From assembly GCF_001658025.2 (NCBI RefSeq), contig NZ_CP014007.2, forward strand, positions 1,860,001 through 1,924,000: a stretch of 64,000 nucleotides of DNA. The letters run 5' to 3'. Origin of the DNA: Kosakonia oryzae (GTDB lineage Bacteria > Pseudomonadota > Gammaproteobacteria > Enterobacterales > Enterobacteriaceae). A model generated the notes under the pieces. It was given only the letters and a program-made list of their open reading frames with translations, did no database searches and was not told the DNA's origin. This document shows, in pieces, positions 41,753 to 50,960 of this stretch (the first letter of the stretch is position 1; the number at the start of each line of letters is the position of its first letter). The translations under genes and the position numbers were made by a program.

Positions 41753-42652
41753 ATGAATATCTTATTATTCGGTAAAACGGGGCAGGTAGGTTGGGAGCTG
41801 CAACGTGCGCTGGCGCCTCTTGGCAATGTGATTGCTGTTGACGTTCACTCTACAGAGTATTGCGGTGATTTCAGTAAGCCGGACGAAGTGGCCGAAACCG
41901 TTCGCCGTATTCGCCCTGATGTGGTGGTGAATGCCGCTGCGCACACTGCCGTGGATAAAGCTGAATCAGAGCGTGATTTTGCGCAACTGCTGAATGCAAC
42001 CAGTGTCGAGGCCATTGCGCGTGAAGTTGGCGCAATCGGTGGCTGGCTGGTGCACTATTCTACGGATTATGTTTTCCCTGGCACCGGCGACAAACCCTGG
42101 CGTGAAACGGATGTACCCGCGCCGCTGAATGTCTATGGCGAGACCAAGCTGGCGGGAGAAAACGCCGTCCAGCAACATTGCCCTCAGCATCTTATTTTCC
42201 GTACCAGTTGGGTCTATGCGGGCAAAGGAAATAATTTCGCCAAAACAATGCTCAAACTGGCGAAAGACCGCGAAGAGCTCTCCATTATCGATGATCAGTA
42301 TGGTGCGCCAACCGGCGCTGAATTACTGGCTGACTGTACGGCGCATGCGATTCGTACTGCAATGAGTAAACCGGAGGTCGCCGGGCTTTACCACCTGGTG
42401 GCTGCGGGAACCACAACATGGTACGCCTTCGCGCAAATGGTGTTTGACGAGGCGCGGAAAGCAGGTTTAACGCTGGCGCTTAATAAAGTTAACCCGATAG
42501 CTACAGAAGCTTATCCAACTCCAGCGAAGCGTCCGGGTAATTCGCGCCTCAATACAGAAAAATTCCAGCGTGAATTCGGTCTTGTTCTGCCTCCATGGGA
42601 GAACGGCGTAAAACGCATGCTTGCTGAGCTCTTTGCTGCAACGTCAAATTAA
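41753..42652 (+). CDS. rmlD: dTDP-4-dehydrorhamnose reductase
   Basis: Last step of dTDP-L-rhamnose synthesis. 299 aa. GKTGQVGWELQ nucleotide motif, STDYVFPG and YGETKLAGE (YxxxK). C-terminal RPGNSRLNTEKF is typical. Confidence 0.97.
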   Translation: MNILLFGKTGQVGWELQRALAPLGNVIAVDVHSTEYCGDFSKPDEVAETVRRIRPDVVVNAAAHTAVDKAESERDFAQLLNATSVEAIAREVGAIGGWLVHYSTDYVFPGTGDKPWRETDVPAPLNVYGETKLAGENAVQQHCPQHLIFRTSWVYAGKGNNFAKTMLKLAKDREELSIIDDQYGAPTGAELLADCTAHAIRTAMSKPEVAGLYHLVAAGTTTWYAFAQMVFDEARKAGLTLALNKVNPIATEAYPTPAKRPGNSRLNTEKFQREFGLVLPPWENGVKRMLAELFAATSN

Positions 42653-42658
42653 CTTCTT

Positions 42659-42681
42659 AATGCCTCTGGGCAGGCATTTTT
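42659..42681 (+). terminator. Terminator-like hairpin between rmlD and rmlA
   Basis: AATGCCT / AGGCATT, 7-bp stem with a 6-base loop and a following TTTT, in the 44-base gap inside the rml operon. Short and likely leaky; RfaH read-through expected. Confidence 0.55.
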
Positions 42682-42696
42682 GCGCGGGAATACGAA

Positions 42697-43575
42697 ATGA
42701 AAACACGTAAAGGAATCATACTGGCGGGCGGCTCGGGAACCCGCTTGTATCCGGTAACAATGGCTGTGAGCAAACAACTGTTGCCGATTTACGATAAGCC
42801 AATGATTTATTATCCCCTGTCTACACTAATGCTGGCCGGGATTCGCGATATTCTGATCATCAGCACGCCGCAGGATCTCCCCCGTTTTGAACAGTTGCTT
42901 GGTGATGGAAGCCAGTGGGGATTAAGCCTGCACTATAAAGTTCAGCCAAGCCCGGACGGGTTGGCGCAGGCATTTATCCTCGGTGAAGAATTTATTGGTA
43001 ACGATCCTTGCGCACTGGTGCTGGGCGACAATATTTTCTATGGCCATGATTTGCCGAAACTGATGGATACAGCGGTCAACCAGGAAAGCGGTGCGACTGT
43101 TTTTGCCTATCATGTTACCGATCCTGAACGCTATGGTGTCGTCGAGTTTGATGCGGCGGGTACAGCAATTAGCCTGGAAGAGAAACCTGCTGAACCTAAA
43201 AGCAACTATGCGGTGACGGGGCTGTATTTTTACGATAATGACGTAGTGGCTATGGCAAAAAGTTTAAAACCTTCTCGGCGTGGCGAACTTGAAATAACGG
43301 ATATCAATAGTCTTTACTTGGCTCAGGGACGCCTGTCAGTGGCGATGATGGGACGCGGTTATGCCTGGCTTGATACCGGAACGCACCAGAGCCTGATAGA
43401 AGCCAGTAACTTTATTCAAACGATCGAAGCGCGTCAGGGACTTAAAGTTTCATGCCTTGAGGAAATAGCCTATCGCAAAAATTTCATTGATGCAGAACAG
43501 GTTAAATTTTTGGCAGAACCATTGAAAAAAAATGCATACGGACAATATCTGTTGAAAATGATTAAAGGTCATTAA
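42697..43575 (+). CDS. rmlA: Glucose-1-phosphate thymidylyltransferase
   Basis: First step of dTDP-L-rhamnose synthesis. 292 aa. Nucleotidyltransferase signature [12 protein letters not shown] and [31 protein letters not shown] and [11 protein letters not shown]. Full length; composition begins to drop in GC towards its end. Confidence 0.97.
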   Translation: MKTRKGIILAGGSGTRLYPVTMAVSKQLLPIYDKPMIYYPLSTLMLAGIRDILIISTPQDLPRFEQLLGDGSQWGLSLHYKVQPSPDGLAQAFILGEEFIGNDPCALVLGDNIFYGHDLPKLMDTAVNQESGATVFAYHVTDPERYGVVEFDAAGTAISLEEKPAEPKSNYAVTGLYFYDNDVVAMAKSLKPSRRGELEITDINSLYLAQGRLSVAMMGRGYAWLDTGTHQSLIEASNFIQTIEARQGLKVSCLEEIAYRKNFIDAEQVKFLAEPLKKNAYGQYLLKMIKGH

Positions 43576-43577
43576 GA

Positions 43578-44126
43578 ATGAATGTTATCCAGACTACAAT
43601 TCCCGATGTGCTGATTTTTGAACCAAAAGTTTTTGGTGATGAACGTGGCTTTTTTTTGGAAAGCTATAACCAGAAAACTTTTGAAAAGGTTGTCGGAAGG
43701 AAAGTTGAATTCGTACAAGATAACCATTCAAAATCATCGAAAGGCGTTCTGCGTGGCTTGCATTATCAATTGCCCCCTTATTCTCAGGGGAAGTTAGTAC
43801 AGTGTGTGGTCGGTGAAATATTTGATGTTGCAGTGGATCTTCGCCAAACTTCGCCGAGTTTTGGTCGGTGGGTGGGGGTGAATTTATCAGCACAAAATAA
43901 ACGGCAAATCTGGATTCCAGAAGGTTTTGCCCATGGGTTCCTGGTCGTTAGTGATGTCGCTGAATGTTTTTATAAGACAACAAACTATTATGCTCCAGAA
44001 TTTGAGCGTGGCATTCGATGGGATGATCCAACTTTGGGGATTGATTGGCCGCTTAGCGGCCAGTTTAATCTGTCTGAAAAAGACAAAGCACAACCCCTCT
44101 GGAATAACATTCACTTTTTTGAGTGA
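43578..44126 (+). CDS. rmlC: dTDP-4-dehydrorhamnose 3,5-epimerase
   Basis: Third step of dTDP-L-rhamnose synthesis. 182 aa cupin-fold enzyme. VLRGLHYQ carries the catalytic His and VFGDERGFFLESYN is the N-terminal motif; WIPEGFAHGFLV follows. Last intact gene of the rhamnose set; a decayed region follows. Confidence 0.96.
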   Translation: MNVIQTTIPDVLIFEPKVFGDERGFFLESYNQKTFEKVVGRKVEFVQDNHSKSSKGVLRGLHYQLPPYSQGKLVQCVVGEIFDVAVDLRQTSPSFGRWVGVNLSAQNKRQIWIPEGFAHGFLVVSDVAECFYKTTNYYAPEFERGIRWDDPTLGIDWPLSGQFNLSEKDKAQPLWNNIHFFE

Positions 44127-44149
44127 AAACCTGACGGGCAATAACGTCT

Positions 44150-44360
44150 AACATTTTTGTACAGTATAATGACGTTTTTGATAATAAAGTAATTCTTGTT
44201 ACCAATGGTACTGGGGCGTTCTGTAATAAATTTGTTCGCATGTTGATGGGGGAAAATCATCCTAAAAAATCATTATTTACTCTCGCGCTGAGATGAAACA
44301 ATGGAAATGGCTAAGCATTTTAAAGATGAAAGCCATATTCGTTTCTGGAGAACGTTATAA
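44150..44360 (+). pseudogene. Remnant of FnlA/CapE-like UDP-GlcNAc 4,6-dehydratase gene
   Basis: Conceptual translation gives VFDNKVILVTNGTGAF, then in a second frame IYSRAEMKQW, then after a further one-base loss EMAKHFKDESHIRFW. Together these follow the N-terminus of the SDR enzymes FnlA/WbjB/CapE (nucleotide site, YSRDE, KDxRxRF). At least two frameshifts and loss of everything beyond ~70 codons make it a pseudogene. It suggests the earlier O-antigen had an N-acetylfucosamine-type or related amino sugar. Confidence 0.7.
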
Positions 44361-44501
44361 CCTTAGAATAAGCCCATCCTTTTCCTGTCAGTGAAGTCAG
44401 TAAGCTTGATCATTCTCAAAATATATGGCAATAAACGGCGACATTCAATATGAATTGCGAGTATCAGCAGATACCGGCGATCGGAAGCCAGTACGCTGGT
44501 A
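44361..44501. other. Decayed spacer
   Basis: No convincing gene. In one frame GDIQYELRVSADTGDRKPVRW reads open just before the next ORF, which may be its 5' part in another frame. Codon pattern suggests former coding sequence. Confidence 0.3.
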
Positions 44502-44834
44502 GTGGATAACTGCATCATCTATAAAATCCGCAAAGTGACCCCCGAGCGTGAGTCACTGGAAGGTGTAAAGCATCCGCAGCGAGGTTCAAAAATGCGTACA
44601 CCTAATTTGGTTCCGCTTTATCGTCAAGTATTCAGTCTTGTGGCAGAGATTAAAGAGATCAGCGGTAATTACGAACTGATTTTAATTGGCGATCATGACC
44701 CTTATAAGCCAATGAATGTGAACACGGCGGATAATGCGTTGTGGGTAATGGGCTATGACACTAAGGGAGATGTTTGTGGGCATGTTTGCCCTACAAAGGC
44801 TTGTAATTCATTGATCAAGTCAAGTCCTGATTAG
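44502..44834 (+). CDS. Unidentified small ORF, probably a gene fragment
   Basis: 110 codons from a GTG, reading DNCIIYKIRKVTPERES, then NLVPLYRQVFSLVAEIKEI and ELILIGDHDPYKP. I do not recognise the family. No good ribosome site precedes the GTG, and apparent coding sequence continues upstream and downstream (SIEAVEQQVSHMEVNSVRAA) in other frames, so it is more likely a fragment of a larger broken gene than a functional small protein. It is flanked by pseudogenes on both sides. Confidence 0.35.
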   Translation: MDNCIIYKIRKVTPERESLEGVKHPQRGSKMRTPNLVPLYRQVFSLVAEIKEISGNYELILIGDHDPYKPMNVNTADNALWVMGYDTKGDVCGHVCPTKACNSLIKSSPD

Positions 44835-45161
44835 GGTCTATTGAAGCTGTAGAACAACAGGTGAGTCATATGGAGGTTAACTCGGTACGTGCAGCACAAA
44901 TACACAAAGTGGAGCGCAGGATGAGCGTAAGTTGATGCTACAATGGTGGCCTGATTTCCGTGTTGCAAACCGGGAAAGTAATTAATCCGATCGAATTCGC
45001 AAAAGTAACCAATAAATACAACCAGATTTCCATTATTTATAATACAGCAAACCGGACTTGCTGCTATAATTCTCTGTTCTGGTTATCCCTTCGATATTTA
45101 TATCTTAATTATAATCAATAAAATGATCAATCAATTGTAGATTTTTGGTAATTAAAAATAA
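44835..45161. other. Non-coding/decayed stretch before the wcaM remnant
   Basis: About 330 bases. The first 100 resemble a continuation of the broken gene to the left (a Gln/Val-rich helical segment), then the sequence becomes AT-rich with many stops in all frames. Nothing else recognised. Confidence 0.4.
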
Positions 45162-45410
45162 ATGGGTTACGGCGCTGTGCGTAGCAAATATTTATTCATT
45201 TTACAGACTTTCAAATTGAATTACGAGCGGCTGGATAATCATCAGGCAAAACTTCCTTGAGCGGCCTTCAAATTTCTTCCGGTAACGACACTTCGTCTGT
45301 AGTGATTACTAACCTGGATATTCAACAGGCCAGGGTGGAATTGCATAACACATCAACTTTTTGCGTTGCTACGCCATGGCGCGCAGCCGTTGGCTAATTT
45401 TGCTCATATA
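45162..45410 (+). pseudogene. wcaM: Remnant of wcaM 3' part (second copy)
   Basis: Translation gives MGYGAVRSKYLFILQTFKLN, matching [19 protein letters not shown] of the intact WcaM at 37772. After a frameshift it gives GLQISSGNDTSSVVITNLDI and ARVELHN, matching [20 protein letters not shown] and ATLELHN. Only some 80 codons of the C-terminal half remain and the end is scrambled. It stands directly before a second galF remnant, reproducing the wcaM-galF junction at 39187-39374. Confidence 0.85.
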
Positions 45411-45570
45411 ACCTGTCATCTGGTTATTCCGTGTACGGTTAATCCTGAAAAATAAATTTTCAATTTATTTCGATGGTGCCGGACGCTACGATTACGAGCC
45501 TGGTACTGTTAACAATGCGTGCTGGTGCCAGATTGCTATAATTCCTCAACCAGATGAGGTAGGAGTCAAT

Positions 45571-46466
45571 ATGAGTAATCTGAAGGTCATCATTCCTGTA
45601 GCTGTTTGGGAATGGCAATGCTGTCAGCCACAAAGGCAATTCATAAAGAAATGCTAACTATCATCGATAAACTCATGATTCAGTGTATTGTCGATGAAAT
45701 TGTGTCCACAGGGATCAAAGAGATTGTTCCGGTTACTCATTCCTCAAAGAATGCCGTAGAAAACCACTTTGATACTTCTTCTGAGCTTGAAGCTCTGCTG
45801 GAACAGCGAGTAAACCGCCAATTGCTTTCTGAAGGCCCGCCAGGCGTTACTATTATAAACGTTCGCAAGGCGCAACTGCTTGGTGCTGGGTTATTCCATT
45901 ACGTGCACACACCTAACCAACCTTTGGCTAAACCCGTTGATTGTGGTTCTGCCAGGAGTAGTGATTAACAATGCCAGTCAGTCGGTGCCGGCCCGTTGCG
46001 TTGCAACCTTGCTGCCATGATTGCGCGCTTCAATGAGCACGGCAGCAGCCTGGTGCTGGCAAAACGTGTGGACGGAGATATATTGCAATATTCTATTATC
46101 AAAACCGAAAAGTCACTTGAAAAGGAAGATAAAGTCAGCCGTATTGTGGGCTTTATCGAGAAGTCAGATGAACTTCAGGTACTGGGTTCAGGTCTGATGG
46201 CCGTTGGTCGCTATGTGCTCTCTGCCGATATCTGGCCGATTCTGGCTCTCCGGGTCGGGGGCTATTCAGCTCACTGATGCCATTGCCGAACCGAACCAAA
46301 CCAAACTCAGCCTGTTGAAGCTAGCCTGATGGCAGGCCAAAGCTATGACTGCGGCAAGAAAATGGGCTATATGCAGGCATTTGTGGACTATGGCCTACGT
46401 AACTTGAAAGAAGGGCAGAAGTTCCGTAAGAGCTCTGAGGAGATGTTGTCTTTGGAATCTTCCTGA
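45571..46466 (+). pseudogene. galF: Second galF copy, frameshifted
   Basis: Starts [11 protein letters not shown] behind AGGTAGGAGTCAAT. A one-base loss near 45605 then shifts to the frame [18 protein letters not shown] and [20 protein letters not shown]. Further shifts occur around 45880-46000 and near 46245. The last part again reads [17 protein letters not shown] and [15 protein letters not shown] to a stop at 46466. All parts align with GalF in order and at full length, so this is a relatively recently inactivated, divergent galF. Confidence 0.92.
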
Positions 46467-46578
46467 TTCATATGGAGCCTGATAGCTAACCAATAAAATT
46501 GTGTGAAGTGGCTACTGACGTGGTAGGTATGTAGACCTTCGCATTTTCCTTTTGTAGCGCAATATAATTTGAAGATGA
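46467..46578. promoter_or_regulatory. Presumed promoter region of the second polysaccharide operon
   Basis: Space between the galF remnant and the third JUMPstart, the equivalent of the normal O-antigen promoter position. AT-rich; no single promoter could be assigned. Confidence 0.35.
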
Positions 46579-46618
46579 TAGTGCACTGGTAGCTGTTGAG
46601 CCAGGGGCGGTAGCGTGG
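46579..46618 (+). promoter_or_regulatory. JUMPstart with ops element (upstream of second wzx)
   Basis: The best consensus match of the three (CACTGGTAGCTGTTGAGCCA then the ops core GGCGGTAGCGTG at 46606-46617), only 37 bases before the wzx ATG. Indicates that the genes to the right were once, and may still be, a separately initiated RfaH-dependent operon. Confidence 0.93.
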
Positions 46619-46654
46619 TTTATCTATGCATCTTTGAGCACTTGAGTATACTCA

Positions 46655-48082
46655 ATGAATTTATTTAATAATGCGAAATGGGTGGCGTTCTCGCAGCTTT
46701 TTAAAATTTTAGTACAATTAGTGAACTTAGTTTACATTGCTCGCCTAATATCACCAGATGAATATGGAATAATGGCAATGGCATTAGTTGTTGTCAATTT
46801 TGGCTCACTGATTAGAGATCTTGGAACCGCGGCAGCAATAATTCAACGTAAAGAAATAAGCGATGACCTAATTAATGCTGTGTTTTGGCTTAATATTTTT
46901 ATGGGAATTAGTATAGCCTTTGTTATAGTATTATTCACTCCGCTTATAGCAATGTTCTTCCATCAACAAAAATTATCTGCGGTGTTATTACTAATATCAC
47001 TCATATTCCCACTCTCTAGTAGTGCAGCTGCTCATCTGGCATTGCTGGAAAGAGAGTCTAAATTCCAAAAGATAGCTATTATAGAAATTACATCATCACT
47101 AGCATCGGTCGTCATCGCACTGTTAATGGCATATTATGGTTTTGGTGTGTTCAGTTTAGTTGCACAAGCTCTTGTCTTAAATTTGTTATCAGCGATTCAG
47201 CTGTGGTTTGGTTCCACTTGGCGCCCAAATATAAAAAAGGCATTTCATTTTAGTGAGTTGAGAAAAATATTTGGTTTCAGTGCGAACTTATCTCTTTTTA
47301 ACTTCATTAACTATTTTACTCGTAATTCTGACAATATGATTATCGGCCGTTATATGTCAGAATATATCTTAGGTGCTTACAGTCTTGCATATCGAGTAAT
47401 GCTTTTTCCTCTCCAAAGTCTCACTTTTATAGCTGGGCGATCACTATTCCCGATATTGAGTAAGTATCAGGATGATAATGTCAAAATAAGAAAGACATAT
47501 TTGGACTGTGTCTTTATAATCCTATTAATTGTTGTGCCTTTAATGAGCGGAATGGCTGTACTTAGGGAATCATTTGTAGCGATAGTATTTGGTAAACAAT
47601 GGCATCTTACATCAGAAATTCTGCTATGGTTGGCACCAACTGCTATAGTTCAGTCTGTGCTTAGTACTTCTGGTACAGTTTTCATGGCAAAAGCTCGTAC
47701 AGACATGCTTATGACTCTTGGAATTCTGAGCATGATTTTGCAAGTGTCAGCGTTCATTATTGGCGTCCAGTATGACATTATTACATTCGCGAAACTTTAT
47801 TTTATAGCTAATGTCATCAATTTTATCCCCGCGATGCATTTTTTGATGAAAATTATCGGGGGAAATCTCTGGGATTTATTTAAAAAATCCTATTGTATTT
47901 TTATTTCAAATGCGCTGATGATTTTAGTTCTTGTTTTAATAAGAAACATCAGTGTTACAAATATTGAAGTGCTGAGTTTAGTTATATCGATTGTTGGTGG
48001 TATTGCAAGTTTTAGTGTTTCAATTATTTTACTTTCTAGTGATATCCGTCGTTGGGTAAAGTCGAGAATAAAAAATGATTAG
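46655..48082 (+). CDS. wzx: O-antigen/polysaccharide flippase Wzx (PST family)
   Basis: 475-aa polytopic membrane protein with about twelve hydrophobic segments; predicted to flip Und-PP-linked repeat units. The WzxC-like signature IIQRKEIS and an N-terminal KWVAFSQLFKILVQ place it in the same PST subgroup as WzxC (33756), but it is clearly divergent. AT-rich codon use unlike the colanic acid genes, as is common for transferred O-antigen genes. First gene after the third JUMPstart; overlaps the next gene by eight bases. Confidence 0.9.
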   Translation: MNLFNNAKWVAFSQLFKILVQLVNLVYIARLISPDEYGIMAMALVVVNFGSLIRDLGTAAAIIQRKEISDDLINAVFWLNIFMGISIAFVIVLFTPLIAMFFHQQKLSAVLLLISLIFPLSSSAAAHLALLERESKFQKIAIIEITSSLASVVIALLMAYYGFGVFSLVAQALVLNLLSAIQLWFGSTWRPNIKKAFHFSELRKIFGFSANLSLFNFINYFTRNSDNMIIGRYMSEYILGAYSLAYRVMLFPLQSLTFIAGRSLFPILSKYQDDNVKIRKTYLDCVFIILLIVVPLMSGMAVLRESFVAIVFGKQWHLTSEILLWLAPTAIVQSVLSTSGTVFMAKARTDMLMTLGILSMILQVSAFIIGVQYDIITFAKLYFIANVINFIPAMHFLMKIIGGNLWDLFKKSYCIFISNALMILVLVLIRNISVTNIEVLSLVISIVGGIASFSVSIILLSSDIRRWVKSRIKND

Positions 48083-48911
48083 TGTAAATATAACCACAAC
48101 GTTTTCGCGTTCTTCATTATGTTCAGCAACTCTGTGGTCTCTAATAAATCAGTCAGTTACACCAGATGCTATAAATTTATGGATTTCGCATGATAGTTAT
48201 TTAGCTGATGGTGGATTTGATAAAGCGCCGGAATGGGTGGCACAGCTTAATAGTATAAAAAACATTATAAAAGTACGATTTACTAGTAATATTGGGCCCT
48301 ATAGAAAAATGATACCGGTTCTGCGGGAGGCTGATATTGATGATATTATTGTGTATGCAGATGATGATGTTATATATGGAGAACACTGGTTAGCAAAACT
48401 TTATGATGCATATATGAAGTGTAATAAGAAAAATGTTGTGGCCACAAGAGTAAGGATCAAACAGAAAAATTTTTTTGGTAAAAATAAAAGCTATAATCTT
48501 TGCAGGATTGAAAATCGGAATGCATTGTTAAATAGTAATTTTATTATTACTGGTATCGGTGGTTGTATTTTATCTAAGAGCAATATTGACGAGGCTTTAT
48601 TAAATATTAATGATTATAAGATAATTGCACCAAAAACTGATGATATATGGTTTAGTAAGGTAGTTGAAAAGTCGAATTGTAATGTATATGTTTGCGCTGA
48701 AGCTTTAGCCGAGATACAGGAAATAAAACATACAACGGCAGCACTGAATGTTTCTAATACTATTAGACATGTCCAGGAGAGTGTAGTTTCTAGACAATTT
48801 AACAAGATGACTTCCTATATGCTTGGATATTGTGGTTTCCCAATTTCAAATAATGATAAAATGATTAAACATGTTGATGAGTACTTTGAAAAGGTTTGCA
48901 AAAATAAGTGA
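48075..48911 (+). CDS. Putative GT-A type glycosyltransferase
   Basis: 278 aa. N-terminal MISVNITTTFSRSSLCSATL and VYADDDVIYGEHWL with a DDD metal motif near residue 97, then ITGIGGCILS and KTDDIWF, resembling family-2-like transferases of surface polysaccharide loci. Specificity unknown. Overlaps the end of wzx. Codon use AT-rich. Confidence 0.75.
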   Translation: MISVNITTTFSRSSLCSATLWSLINQSVTPDAINLWISHDSYLADGGFDKAPEWVAQLNSIKNIIKVRFTSNIGPYRKMIPVLREADIDDIIVYADDDVIYGEHWLAKLYDAYMKCNKKNVVATRVRIKQKNFFGKNKSYNLCRIENRNALLNSNFIITGIGGCILSKSNIDEALLNINDYKIIAPKTDDIWFSKVVEKSNCNVYVCAEALAEIQEIKHTTAALNVSNTIRHVQESVVSRQFNKMTSYMLGYCGFPISNNDKMIKHVDEYFEKVCKNK

Positions 48912-48942
48912 TGATTAAATTATAGCACCCAGGTGGATAATA

Positions 48943-50052
48943 ATGGTAAAACAAGATAATATGACATGGATAATATTATTTTTCCTGGCGTATGTTGCTT
49001 TTTGTTCAAAGGTTTTTATTACACAACTAGCATTAGATGACGCAATCTTGGATTTTCTAAAGTATTTTTATAGTTTGATATTTTTATGTTGTTTTATCTA
49101 TGCTTTAACAAGATTGGATAGTAAGGAAGTAGTTTTTTATATAATTATTTTCGTTTTTTTTATATATACCTATCTACAATCAAAAACAACAGCTGGGTAT
49201 TCAATTTTAGCATTATCTTACTTTGCAGTGATATGTAAAAGGCTAAATTCAAAAGAAACTGCCGGGATAGTACTATTAGGGAATATATTTAATATATTAC
49301 TTGTTCTCCCATTCACATTCTTTACTGAATATCCATTATACGCACCTGACGAGGTATATGGCATAAGGGCAACCTTTGGATTTTATAATCCCAACATTGC
49401 TGCAATGTTAATACTCACAATTTGCATGTCAGTATGTTGGTTTTTGAAAGAAAGGTCGAGAGGGAGAATTACATTTCTCACATTATCTACCTTGATTATT
49501 ATTTGTGGCTTTTTCTTGATTGAAATGACAAAATCGCGAACATCTGCAGCCCTGTTGCTAATATTATTGGCGGGAGTCATTTCAAGTACTTTATATCCGA
49601 GGGCAGCGTTTAGGAGGTTGTTTTTTCTTAGTATTACATTGCTCGTCGTCGGAATAATATTCTTTCAGTTCCATTCGATAAAAAATTACGATCCAAGTGT
49701 ACCTGATTTGAATGTGCTCCTTTCTGGAAGATTGAGTCTGGGAAATACATTATATGTGAACATGGGAGCTCCTGATTTACTCTATGGTATCGACATTGAC
49801 TCATTTACTCCGATTGATTTTTTCTATGTCGCATATTTCTATACGAATGGGATTCTACTATCAATGTTAACAATCTATTTAATTATAAGAAGGATTCAAA
49901 GAATTAAATTTGATTTTTTAGAAATGTCGATAATAGTTATAACCATACTTACCACATTAACTGAAAGGCAGATATTATCCCCTCATTGTTGTCTCTTGGT
50001 TTACATTATATATTCACAAAGAAATGACGAATTATTGAATAAAGACAGTTAG
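48943..50052 (+). CDS. wzy: Putative O-antigen polymerase Wzy
   Basis: 369 aa, about ten hydrophobic segments with a larger loop, and very AT-rich. The short motif FYNPNIAAM resembles the NPN-type segment of Wzy/O-antigen ligase proteins. As the only remaining multi-spanning protein in the cluster besides Wzx, it is the natural polymerase candidate. Low sequence conservation in this family means the call rests on topology and context. Start ATG 48943 has AGGTGG upstream. Confidence 0.78.
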   Translation: MVKQDNMTWIILFFLAYVAFCSKVFITQLALDDAILDFLKYFYSLIFLCCFIYALTRLDSKEVVFYIIIFVFFIYTYLQSKTTAGYSILALSYFAVICKRLNSKETAGIVLLGNIFNILLVLPFTFFTEYPLYAPDEVYGIRATFGFYNPNIAAMLILTICMSVCWFLKERSRGRITFLTLSTLIIICGFFLIEMTKSRTSAALLLILLAGVISSTLYPRAAFRRLFFLSITLLVVGIIFFQFHSIKNYDPSVPDLNVLLSGRLSLGNTLYVNMGAPDLLYGIDIDSFTPIDFFYVAYFYTNGILLSMLTIYLIIRRIQRIKFDFLEMSIIVITILTTLTERQILSPHCCLLVYIIYSQRNDELLNKDS

Positions 50053-50094
50053 TAAAAGTTATTTTGCATAGATGATAATCAGGAGACAATATAA

Positions 50095-50934
50095 ATGGAG
50101 AATGAATTAGTATCAGTTTATATACCAACGCACAACAGATGCCATATGCTGAAAAGAGCGGTAGAATCGGTCCTAAGTCAAACGTATAAAAATATAGAAA
50201 TCATAGTATCGGATGATGGTTCGACTGATGCTACCGAAGAGTATATTACGGAATTATCAAAAAAAAATTTAAATGTTTTTTATATAAAGAGCAATATACC
50301 ACAAGGGGCCTGTGCTGCAAGAAACAAGGCAATTTTTGTTGCAAAAGGGATGTTTATTACCGGTCTTGATGATGATGATGAGTTTACTCCAGACCGTATT
50401 GAAAGACTGGTTACTATTTATAAAAAGTATGAAAAATATTCTTTTATCTCAACTGGAGTAAAAATTCTTAATAAAAAATCTGTTAGCGCTGGATATACAA
50501 AGGCTGGAGTCATAACGTCAGAGATGCTGTTCAATGAGAATGTAATAGGTAATCAGGTGTTAACAAAAACAGAATTCATGACTAGCATAGGAGGTTTTGA
50601 TGAAGAATTACCAGCCTGGCAGGACTATGAATGCTGGATAAGATTATCGCTTGCATTCGGACAGGGTTACAACTCGGGTGAACTAACTTATATAATGCAT
50701 TTGGAACATGATTTACCAAGAGTATCTCGCAGCAATAATGCTAAGAAGGCACTTGAAATAATCTTAGGTAAATATCAGGAAATGCTAACATCATCAAATA
50801 TTAAGAATCTGAAAGTGAATTACTTATACAATTATGTGAAAGTAATAACAGTTAAGGAATTATTTTTAAATCTGACAATATTGAATCTGGTACGATACGG
50901 CAAACTCCTCATTAGAAGATTTATTAAAAATTAA
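50095..50934 (+). CDS. Family 2 glycosyltransferase (WcaA-like)
   Basis: 279 aa GT-A enzyme. SVYIPTHNRCHMLKRAVESV, IIVSDDGSTDAT and GLDDDDEFTPDR with the DXD motif. The order GACAARN...ITGLDDDDEFTP...NVIGNQVLT closely follows WcaA (GACAVRN, ITGIDDDDEWTP, NIVGNQVFT) in the same window, suggesting common descent. The ATG at 50095 follows AGGAG. Adds one sugar to the repeat unit; donor unknown. Confidence 0.88.
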   Translation: MENELVSVYIPTHNRCHMLKRAVESVLSQTYKNIEIIVSDDGSTDATEEYITELSKKNLNVFYIKSNIPQGACAARNKAIFVAKGMFITGLDDDDEFTPDRIERLVTIYKKYEKYSFISTGVKILNKKSVSAGYTKAGVITSEMLFNENVIGNQVLTKTEFMTSIGGFDEELPAWQDYECWIRLSLAFGQGYNSGELTYIMHLEHDLPRVSRSNNAKKALEIILGKYQEMLTSSNIKNLKVNYLYNYVKVITVKELFLNLTILNLVRYGKLLIRRFIKN

Positions 50935-50960
50935 GATGAATTTAATTTGGTGATTTAATT

